A stretch of 13,635 nt of DNA, taken from Pusillimonas sp. UBA6240. GTDB taxonomy: Bacteria; Pseudomonadota; Gammaproteobacteria; Burkholderiales; Burkholderiaceae_B. Shown piece after piece: positions 1 to 5,604 of the stretch. Every line of letters starts with the position of its first letter. The stretch's first letter is position 1. The notes below the pieces were generated by a model that had not been told where the DNA came from, did not search any database, and saw nothing but the letters and a program-made list of their open reading frames with translations. Location: the NCBI GenBank assembly GCA_002441445.1, contig DJWC01000114.1, positions 29,773 through 43,407 on the forward strand, read 5' to 3'. Position numbers and translations under genes: made by a program.

Positions 1-438
1 GTGCTGCAGCGCAAGCTCAAGAGCCTGCCCAACGTCGCCATCATTACCTCGGCGCAAACCACCGAGATTCACGGCGATGGGAAAAAGGTCAACGGCCTGT
101 CCTACAAGGACAGGGTGTCGGGCGAGATGCACCAGGTCGAACTGGAAGGCGTATTCGTGCAGATCGGGCTGGTGCCCAATACGGAATGGCTGAAGGGCGC
201 GGTGGCCTTGTCCAAGCATGGCGAAATCGAAATCGACGAGCGCGGCGGCACGTCCCTGCCCGGCGTGTTCGCCGCCGGGGATTGCACCACCGTTCCCTAC
301 AAGCAGATCATCATCTCCGCGGGCGATGGCGCCAAAGCCGCCCTCTCGGCATTCGACTACCTGATCCGCAGCTCGGTGGACGAAGAGCCGGCCCAAGCGG
401 CCGTGGCGGTGGAAGCCGCGCAAGCCGTAACGGCCTGA
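1..438 (+). CDS. ahpF: Alkyl hydroperoxide reductase subunit F, C-terminal part (5' end outside window)
   Basis: This is the FAD/NADH disulfide reductase that passes electrons to the peroxiredoxin AhpC for cytosolic peroxide detoxification. About 145 residues are visible and full AhpF proteins are about 520, so only the last quarter of the pyridine nucleotide-disulfide oxidoreductase domain is here. The GTG at base 1 is probably an internal codon. Diagnostic features are the QIGLVPNTEWL stretch (about 54-64) and the FAD-binding GVFAAGDCTTVPYKQIII block (88-105), followed by GDGAKAALSAFDYLIR. From memory, enteric AhpF ends a few residues after the final LIR. Here about 22 further Ala/Val/Glu-rich residues follow (from about 124). 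The stop is TGA at 436-438, and an intrinsic terminator lies 42 bases downstream, so this is the last gene of its transcript. ahpC would be expected to the left, outside the window. The family call is secure. Confidence 0.95.
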   Translation: MLQRKLKSLPNVAIITSAQTTEIHGDGKKVNGLSYKDRVSGEMHQVELEGVFVQIGLVPNTEWLKGAVALSKHGEIEIDERGGTSLPGVFAAGDCTTVPYKQIIISAGDGAKAALSAFDYLIRSSVDEEPAQAAVAVEAAQAVTA

Positions 439-480
439 GCCGTCTGCAAGGCCGCAACACCCGTCCGATCCTTCAAGGCC

Positions 481-517
481 AAGCGCCGCTACGCACTACG
501 CGCAGCGGCGCTTTTTT
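481..517 (+). terminator. Intrinsic terminator of ahpF
   Basis: A perfect 10-base arm (AAGCGCCGCT, 481-490) pairs with AGCGGCGCTT (504-513) around a 13-base loop. It overlaps a run of six T (512-517). This is a textbook Rho-independent terminator, placed 42 bases after the ahpF stop. The next gene on the left end of the minus-strand operon stops at 593, so this hairpin separates two converging transcripts. The hairpin is symmetrical, but the T-run follows only on the plus strand. Confidence 0.88.
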
Positions 518-592
518 CATGCGTCCATCCCCCTACGCCGATCCGTTATCCGGCGAATCCGACTGCGCAGAGGCAGGGCTTCTTGCATGACT

Positions 593-1804
593 TTATTTTA
601 CGAACTTGCATGCACCCGGCTGCATAGGGCCGAAGGCATCGCTGCTCTGGACTTGGGAAATTACCTTGTAATAGTCCCAAGGAGCCTTGGACTCCTCCGG
701 TTCCTTGACTTGGAGCAGCTACATATCATGCACGTGCAGGCCGTCTTCCCTGATCTTGCCGTTCTTGGCAAAGAAGTCATTGACCGGGGTGGATTTCATC
801 CGGGCCATGACGGCTTTGGCGTCATCGGTGCCTTCGGCCTTGATGGCGTTCAGATAATGCAGCGCGCCGGAATACATCCCGGCGTGGACCATGGTAGGCA
901 TGAACCCGGTTTTATCAAAGAAACGTTTAGACCATGCCCGGGTTTCATCGTCCAAGTCCCAATAAAAGGGTGAGGTCAATACGATGCCTTGTGCTTGTTT
1001 CAAGCCCATGCTGTGTACGTCGCTGATGAATGTCAGCAAGGTGGCAATCGTTTGCTTGGGCGACACGCCAAATTCATTGGCGGTCTTGATGGCATTGACC
1101 GTGTCTGTGCCGGCGGTGGCCAGTCCTATCACTTGCGCTCTGGAAGACTGAGCCTGCAATATGTATGAGGAAAAATCCGTGGTGTTCAGTGGATGGAGAA
1201 CCGAGCCCAGCACCTTGCCGCCAGAGGCCTCTACTACCTCGCGTGTCATTTTCTCAAGGCCGTGTCCAAAGGCAAAATCTGTGGTGATGAAATACCAGGT
1301 CTTATATCCCTCTTTGATCAGCGCTTTGCCGGTTACGTTAGGGAAGGCTTCGACATCGTATACATACTGAATGCTATTTGGTGTGCAGTCTACCGTAGTG
1401 GCTTTCTTCGTGCTGACACCGCCCAGCACGACCACGCGATTCTTTTCTTCGGTGACGTCCATGACCGCCAGCGCAACGGCCGAATTGGAAATATCAAACA
1501 CCGCATCCACACCATCACGGTCGTACCATTGGCGCGTAATGCTGGCGCCAATATCCGTCTTATTCAAGTGGTCGGCTGAAATTACCTTGATGGGCGTATT
1601 GTTGACGGTTCCGCCGAAATCCTGAACCGCCATTTGGACTGCCGCCACCGATCCCGGCCCGCTGAAGCCCGAATACGGTCCCGATAAGTCGGTCAGGACG
1701 CCAATTTTTACCTCGTTGCCTGAAAACCCGGCGGCCGCTGCAGCCATGGAGCTGAGCGCCAGCGTGGTTGCGGCTGCCAGTGCGGTTATATTGCGCAAGT
1801 TCAT
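593..1804 (-). pseudogene. ABC-type branched-chain amino acid-like periplasmic binding protein, interrupted by in-frame TAG
   Basis: This is a type I periplasmic binding protein (Peripla_BP_6/LivJ-like). A Sec signal peptide of about 25 residues ends in an Ala run, and the mature protein starts near GFSGNEVKIGVLTDLSGPYS, typical of the family. The start ATG (1802-1804) has AAGGAG at 1811-1816, spaced 6 bases. The open frame stops at TAG (719-721) after 361 residues. The same frame then continues for 41 sensible residues (LLQVKEPEES, then APWDYYKVI, then a Cys near the end) to TAA at 593-595. Relatives have a Tyr between HDM and the LLQVK-like strand and a PWDYYK block, so TAG most likely replaces TAC or TAT. 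Restored length is 403 residues. It could be a recent pseudogene, a truncated but active protein, a read-through stop, or a base-call error. It is the last gene of the minus operon, 83 bases after the amidase. No cognate permease or ATPase is present. The ligand is unknown; by context it may be an amide or cyclic amide. Confidence 0.85.
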
Positions 1805-1887
1805 GATAGTCTCCTTGTGGGCTGATGCCGCCTAACGCAAGTGGTTTCCAAGATCACATGCCAGGCTGGTTCTTGTAGGAAGTTGTT

Positions 1888-3306
1888 TTACGATTTGTCG
1901 AAGGGGCTGACCCGGTGCCAATCACTTTGCCTTTGGTAGGCATCGGCGATCCTCAAGAGCGTGGCTTCCGAGAAAGGGCGGCCTATCAGTTGGAAGGCCA
2001 TCGGCAGACCGGTTTTCGACAGGCCGGCCGGCACGCTGATTGCGGGTAGGCCCAGGTAATTCAGGCCTCGGGCCATTTGCCCCACACGCCCGATCATTTG
2101 CTGCACATCGCCCGGGTCTCCTTCCAGTGTCTGGGCGATGGTTGGCGTCAGCAGTGGCATCACGGGGGCATATAGCACATCACAATGGGCGAAGGCCGTG
2201 TCCATATATTCGGCGAGTATCTTGCCCCGCATGCTGAGCGCTTCCGCGTATCGGACGGCCGAATAGGCGAATCCTTGCTCGATACGGCCCCGCACTTGAT
2301 CGGAATAATCGTGAGGCCGCTGTTGAATCCACTTGCGATGCAATGTGGCGGCTTCGACTGAGAGCACTGTTTGTGACAAGGCATTGATGTCGGCCATGAT
2401 GCTGGGCGGGTGCGCTGCCACCACCGACACGCCGCAGCGTTTGAGCATGTCGATGCCGGCATCCAGGCAAGTCGCCACCTCGGTGTCCAATGCTTCGCGG
2501 TAATAGCCATCCAGTACACCGATGCGTAAGCCCCGTATGTTTCCGTCCAGGTGCGCTTCAAAATCCGTAGCGAGCAATGGTTCGCTCAAAGCATCGTCGG
2601 GATTGGCTTTGCCGATACACGTCAAGAGCCGCGCGCAATCACGTGCGCTCTGCGCCAGCGGCCCCAGGCAATCCAGGGATGGTGATAGGGGTATTGCGCC
2701 TTGCGAGCTGATGCGCCTGAACGTGGGCTTGATACCTGTAATACCGCACATGGCGGCGGGTAGGCGAATGGACCCGCCTGTATCGCCGCCTATGGATCCG
2801 AATACCATCCGGCCGGCGACCGCGATGCCTGAGCCGCTGGAAGAACCGCCGCTAATATGGTCTGGATTCCATGGGTTTTTGCCCGATCCGTAATGATCAT
2901 TAAAGCCAGTCGGACTCAGTGCAAACTCCGACATGTGCAGGGTGCCCAGATTGACCTGCCCCGCCTGATCCAGTTGCCTGATCAGGAATGCACTATTGTC
3001 AGGTACCCTGCCTTTAAGCAGTACGGATCCCGCATGACATTCAAGCCCGGCCACATCGAACAGCGCTTTGTGAGCCAGCGGCACGCCGTGCAACGCGCCG
3101 CTGGATTTTCCCTGCACACGCTGCTGATCCATCGAGTCGGCACGTTTCAGCGCGCGTTCGTGATCAATCTGGAATACAGCGTTGTATTGACGTCCCAAAG
3201 TATCGAGCCGTCCCAGGCACCATTCTGTCACTTCGCGGCTGCTGAACCGACCGTCGCGTATTCCGTCCGCGATGCCGACCAGATCATATGAAGCAAAATC
3301 GCTCAT
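1888..3306 (-). CDS. Amidase-signature family hydrolase (AtzF/GatA-like amidase)
   Basis: This cytosolic amidohydrolase has 472 residues, a normal length for the family. It hydrolyses a carboxamide to acid plus ammonia with a Ser-cisSer-Lys triad. The triad is visible: Lys80 in HGVPLAHK, cis-Ser155 in the GGSSSGSG loop (153-160), and nucleophile Ser179 in GGDTGGSIRLPA (173-184). The spacing of 75 and 24 residues equals that of FAAH (Lys142, Ser217, Ser241). No GatB or GatC lies nearby, so this is a catabolic amidase, not the tRNA amidotransferase. The C-terminal YAPVMPLLTPTIAQT and PAISVPAGLSKTGLPMAFQL stretches are also typical. The ATG overlaps the TGA of the upstream small gene (ATGA), and a GGAG at 3317-3320 lies inside that gene. 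With the CE4-like enzyme upstream, a half-amidase or carbamoyl-amide role is plausible but inferred. The stop is TAA at 1888-1890. Confidence 0.93.
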   Translation of the reverse strand: MSDFASYDLVGIADGIRDGRFSSREVTEWCLGRLDTLGRQYNAVFQIDHERALKRADSMDQQRVQGKSSGALHGVPLAHKALFDVAGLECHAGSVLLKGRVPDNSAFLIRQLDQAGQVNLGTLHMSEFALSPTGFNDHYGSGKNPWNPDHISGGSSSGSGIAVAGRMVFGSIGGDTGGSIRLPAAMCGITGIKPTFRRISSQGAIPLSPSLDCLGPLAQSARDCARLLTCIGKANPDDALSEPLLATDFEAHLDGNIRGLRIGVLDGYYREALDTEVATCLDAGIDMLKRCGVSVVAAHPPSIMADINALSQTVLSVEAATLHRKWIQQRPHDYSDQVRGRIEQGFAYSAVRYAEALSMRGKILAEYMDTAFAHCDVLYAPVMPLLTPTIAQTLEGDPGDVQQMIGRVGQMARGLNYLGLPAISVPAGLSKTGLPMAFQLIGRPFSEATLLRIADAYQRQSDWHRVSPFDKS

Positions 3307-3515
3307 GTGATGTTTTCTCCGTAAAGTCTCAACACCCGGGAGAAGTCATAGACATGATCGCTGAACTCAATCCGTTGTACGGCCAGACCGGCAATAATCT
3401 GATTGTTTCGTTCCGTGATTGCATGGTTGGCTTCGGCGCCGTACATGTCCCAAGCTGCGGATTGAAGGTCGATGGTGGGGGGGAAAGGGGGAAGCTCGGT
3501 ATCCATGGCGCTCAT
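3303..3515 (-). CDS. Small hypothetical protein, possible accessory subunit of the amidase
   Basis: This 70-residue protein is coded between the CE4-like hydrolase and the amidase, joined to each by a four-base ATGA overlap (3512-3515 upstream, 3303-3306 downstream). The start chosen is the overlapping ATG at 3513-3515. A second ATG three codons later (MDTELPP) is possible. The upstream SD is weak (GGTGG inside the preceding gene), so translation likely depends on coupling. It has no signal peptide, no membrane segment and no Cys. The Pro-rich start (ELPPFPPTIDL) is followed by what looks like two helices: AEANHAITERNNQIIAGLAV, then DHVYDFSRVLRLY. I do not recognise the family. Small GatC- or AtzG-like proteins coded directly before an amidase are known to stabilise the enzyme, and gene order here matches, but the AtzG/DUF4089 end motif with Pro-Leu-Pro and PAPVF is not visible. 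The coding call rests on the two exact overlaps. Confidence 0.72.
   Translation of the reverse strand: MSAMDTELPPFPPTIDLQSAAWDMYGAEANHAITERNNQIIAGLAVQRIEFSDHVYDFSRVLRLYGENIT
3317..3320 (-). promoter_or_regulatory. Ribosome binding site of the amidase, embedded in the small upstream gene
   Basis: Read on the minus strand, GGAG lies 10 bases before the amidase ATG (3304-3306) and forms part of the Gly-Glu codons near the end of the 70-residue protein. Together with the ATGA stop/start overlap it supports the chosen amidase start and translational coupling of the two proteins. Confidence 0.6.
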
Positions 3516-4417
3516 TTTTCGCCACCATCGGTCTTGAGATAATGTTCCCGATACCATGCATTGATTTCGTCGCCCGTAGTGAACCAAATCTTGTCATGGC
3601 CGGCAATGTAGTCGAACGCCCTTTTCAGGTGTTTGGCGCGAAATGGCTGGCCCGCCAGGAAGGAGTGCACCACGATGGGCATAAAGCGTGGGTTTGTCGC
3701 ACCCTCTGCGTAAAGCACGTCGAACTGGTCGATAATCATGTCGCCGAATGTGCTGGCGGACTGCCCAAGATCAAGAAACGCCGGTACATCGTTCAGCTCT
3801 AGCGAGTACGGCATACCGATCAAGCTGCCTGTGCGGGTATGGAATTTAAATGGTTGATCGTCGCAGGTAAAATCGCATAAATATTCGACGCCCATATCCG
3901 CCAAAATATTCGGTGTGTTGAAGGTTTCGCTCAAAAACGGGCCGATCCAGCCTTTGGTCTTTCTGCCCAACGCCTTCTCCATCGTAGATAGCACCTGGCC
4001 GACGATTTCGCGTTCCCGCTGCTCGTCAATGTTGTTCAGAAAGCTGGCAGGCGAGTTATTCATGCCGTGCCCCATCCAGGCCCACTTTCTTTTTTCGCCT
4101 TCTTCGATAATGCGCGGATATTCCAGAATGGCGTCTGCGTTCAGGCAGACGGTGCCTCGCATCCCGTGCTCATCCATCATTTCCATGATGCGCCACAAGC
4201 CAACCCGGTTGCCGTAATCGCGCCAGCCGTAATTCAGGACGTCGGGCACCAAATTGGCCGTGCCGGGCACCAGTGCCGTGCCGCGCAGGTTTTCTGGAAA
4301 ATGCTCGACATTGACATACGGAATGACAGCAATCCGGGCTCCGCCTGGCAGCTCGATCGGTTCGCGATCAATCATCGGAGAGTAGTCGTAATAGGCGGTT
4401 TGCGTCAGTGTAGTCAT
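3512..4417 (-). CDS. Polysaccharide deacetylase-fold hydrolase, PuuE allantoinase / cyclic imidase-like
   Basis: This is a 301-residue cytosolic CE4-superfamily (NodB-fold) protein of the branch that acts on small cyclic amides, not on polysaccharide. From memory, PuuE allantoinase and bacterial cyclic-imide hydrolases belong here. It has no signal peptide. Visible landmarks are DYSPMIDREPIELPGG (11-26), PYVNVEHFPE (33-42), CLNADAI (91-97), MGHGMNNSP (115-123) with His117, WIGPFLSETFNTPNIL (157-172), and HSFLAGQPFRAKHLKRAFDY (251-270). The HSFLAGQP-to-FDYI segment and the DKIWFTTGDEI end resemble PuuE. The start MTTLTQ (ATG 4415-4417) is chosen because it has AAAGGA about 7 bases upstream; a longer frame to 4687 would run antisense through lysR. 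It is the first gene of the minus operon. A ring-opening step followed by the amidase would fit. The exact substrate cannot be read from sequence. Confidence 0.85.
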   Translation of the reverse strand: MTTLTQTAYYDYSPMIDREPIELPGGARIAVIPYVNVEHFPENLRGTALVPGTANLVPDVLNYGWRDYGNRVGLWRIMEMMDEHGMRGTVCLNADAILEYPRIIEEGEKRKWAWMGHGMNNSPASFLNNIDEQREREIVGQVLSTMEKALGRKTKGWIGPFLSETFNTPNILADMGVEYLCDFTCDDQPFKFHTRTGSLIGMPYSLELNDVPAFLDLGQSASTFGDMIIDQFDVLYAEGATNPRFMPIVVHSFLAGQPFRAKHLKRAFDYIAGHDKIWFTTGDEINAWYREHYLKTDGGEK

Positions 4418-4454
4418 GGGGGTTTCCTTTATACTTTGTCGAGACTGCAAGACC

Positions 4455-4483
4455 ATTCTATGTAGCGACCACCTCGTCCACAA
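4455..4483 (-). promoter_or_regulatory. Candidate promoter of the hydrolase-amidase operon
   Basis: On the minus strand a TAGAAT -10 (4455-4460, 5 of 6 to consensus) sits 17 bases after a weak TTGTGG -35 (4478-4483, 3 of 6). A weak -35 with a good -10 is usual for an activator-dependent promoter. Transcription would start near 4448, giving a leader of about 30 bases. The -35 overlaps the left arm of the inverted repeat at 4481-4495. Confidence 0.45.
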
Positions 4484-4495
4484 ACGATTTGTTTG
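4481..4495. promoter_or_regulatory. Inverted repeat CAAAC-N5-GTTTG, candidate LysR activation site
   Basis: Perfect 5-base arms (4481-4485 and 4491-4495) surround GATTT. The element overlaps the proposed -35 of the minus operon, where LysR-type regulators usually have their second, inducer-sensitive contact. The arms are short, so chance is possible. Confidence 0.4.
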
Positions 4496-4516
4496 GCGTG
4501 TGCGATAACTTAAACT
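4489..4516 (+). promoter_or_regulatory. Weak candidate promoter of the LysR gene with very short leader
   Basis: TTGTTT (4489-4494), 16 bases, TAAACT (4511-4516). Both boxes are only partial matches (3 of 6 and 4 of 6). If used, the transcript would begin near 4523, a few bases before the ATG at 4527. That would explain why no Shine-Dalgarno sequence is visible there. The -10 lies inside the T-N11-A palindrome. Confidence 0.25.
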
Positions 4517-4520
4517 TATC
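4504..4520. promoter_or_regulatory. T-N11-A palindrome, candidate LysR recognition site
   Basis: GATAACTTAAACTTATC pairs at seven of its eight position pairs (only the C/C pair fails). It contains T4506-N11-A4518, the LysR-box pattern. Its centre (4512) is about 64 bases upstream of the inferred operon start near 4448, the classical position for a LysR recognition site. It ends 6 bases before the lysR ATG, so bound regulator would also cover the lysR promoter and give autorepression. Confidence 0.55.
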
Positions 4521-4526
4521 CATATC

Positions 4527-5468
4527 ATGAAAAGATCGTTGCCGCCCTTGCTGGCATTGCGCGCTTTTGAATCGGCCGCCAGACACTTGAGCTTTACCAA
4601 GGCTGGGGAGGAATTGCATGTGACGCAAGCGGCCATCAGCAGACAGGTGAAGCTGCTCGAGGAATACCTGAACACATCTTTGTTCAACCGCCTGACTCGG
4701 CATGTTGAATTGACCCCATTCGGCCGAACCTATTTGGACACCATTACGGCCGCGCTCGATTTGATCGAGCAGGTCAGCAACGAACACCTGCATAAAGCCC
4801 CGAAGCTGGCCATCAGCATTCTGCCGTCCACCGGAGCTTTATGGCTCCAGCAAAAAATGATGGAGTTCTCCTGTATCTATCCGGAAATCAGGCTCGATGT
4901 TTCCTCGTCGCTGGACCCCGTCATCTGGAATGATGGCAACCATAATTTCGATCTGGCGATCCGCCTGGGGAAATTGCCCGGCGCCACGTACGACCGCAAT
5001 GCTCCCCAGCTCACATTCACTATGACCGATGACTGGACGGGCATTGCCGCCGTCCACCTCTGGGATGATTATGTGACGCCTTTTTGCACCAAAAAATTCC
5101 TGGCCAAGCATGGTCCTTTTGATTCGGCCAAAGATCTGAAGCGCGTCACCCTGCTGTACAACAACTTCCGGCCCGATATTTGGCCGGCCTGGCTGCGGGC
5201 CAACGGCGCCGAAGAGGTGTGTGCCGCGGCCAGGCTGGATTTCAGCCATTCCTTCCTGGTCGCCAATGCCATGCGCAGCGGGCTGGGTATGGCTTGTCTG
5301 TCCAAAGTCGAAATCGATCCCACAGATTGGCGTGATGAGCTGGTCCAACCCTTTGACAGCTGCATCCAAAGTGCGGGAGTCTATTATTTGCTGACGCCGC
5401 AAGAAAAGCTCCAGTCGCACGATGTGCAGTTATTCTTGCATTGGCTGAAGGGGCTTTACTCGGGCTGA
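4527..5468 (+). CDS. LysR-type transcriptional regulator (GcvA-like)
   Basis: This 313-residue DNA-binding regulator has normal LysR length. The N-terminal winged helix-turn-helix is clear: PPLLALRAFESAARHLSFT then KAGEELHVTQAAISRQVKLLEEYLN, followed by LFNRLTRHVELTPFGRTYL. The rest (about 90-305) is the two-lobed inducer-binding domain. It contains FDLAIRLGKLPGA, followed by a conserved-type FLVANAMRSGLGMACL. The wording of the HTH and the end (YYLLTPQEKLQSHDVQLFLHWL) resemble the GcvA/AmpR branch. It is divergent from the hydrolase-amidase operon with a 109-base spacer carrying operator-like repeats, so it probably activates that operon in response to its substrate and represses itself. No SD sequence precedes the ATG. 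The inducer is unknown. Confidence 0.93.
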   Translation: MKRSLPPLLALRAFESAARHLSFTKAGEELHVTQAAISRQVKLLEEYLNTSLFNRLTRHVELTPFGRTYLDTITAALDLIEQVSNEHLHKAPKLAISILPSTGALWLQQKMMEFSCIYPEIRLDVSSSLDPVIWNDGNHNFDLAIRLGKLPGATYDRNAPQLTFTMTDDWTGIAAVHLWDDYVTPFCTKKFLAKHGPFDSAKDLKRVTLLYNNFRPDIWPAWLRANGAEEVCAAARLDFSHSFLVANAMRSGLGMACLSKVEIDPTDWRDELVQPFDSCIQSAGVYYLLTPQEKLQSHDVQLFLHWLKGLYSG

Positions 5469-5567
5469 AGTGAAGCGATAGGGCAGTGGGGTTGCCGACT
5501 CGGATCCCGCCCCTGGCCATGTGCTTGAAGCTGCCGAATTTCGCCTTCTTCGCGGACTCGTTCCCGC

Positions 5568-5573
5568 TACAAT
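5568..5573 (+). promoter_or_regulatory. -10-like element upstream of ddh
   Basis: TACAAT lies 32 bases before the ddh start. No convincing -35 was found at 16-18 bases; CTTCTT at 5545-5550 is the best at 17. The remainder of the 136-base gap after lysR shows no clear terminator. Confidence 0.3.
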
Positions 5574-5604
5574 ATATGCATTGGACAACATACGAAAGGC
5601 AGGG

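Larger units (their letters stand above)
593..5468. other. Lower-G+C catabolic cassette between ahpF and ddh
   Basis: The operon plus its LysR regulator reads poorer in G+C than both flanks. Hand counts of single 60-base lines give 28/60 for 1321-1380, 28/60 for 3361-3420 and 33/60 for 4861-4920. The importer line 12601-12660 gives 41/60. The block is self-contained (regulator, divergent promoter, two enzymes, small protein, binding protein) and sits between two housekeeping-type genes, a common place for an acquired module. I saw no integrase, transposase, tRNA or flanking direct repeats, so the boundaries are just the gene ends and the transfer is inferred. Confidence 0.45.

Noticed and set aside
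587..973. A 128-codon plus-strand frame opposite the end of the binding-protein gene
   Set aside because: It is the complement of the conserved end of the interrupted binding-protein gene, including the part beyond the TAG; no independent coding evidence.
4418..4687. N-terminal extension of the CE4-like hydrolase through the divergent spacer into lysR
   Set aside because: It would read antisense through the lysR HTH and the operator region. The ATG at 4415-4417 has a good SD and matches the family's N-terminus.
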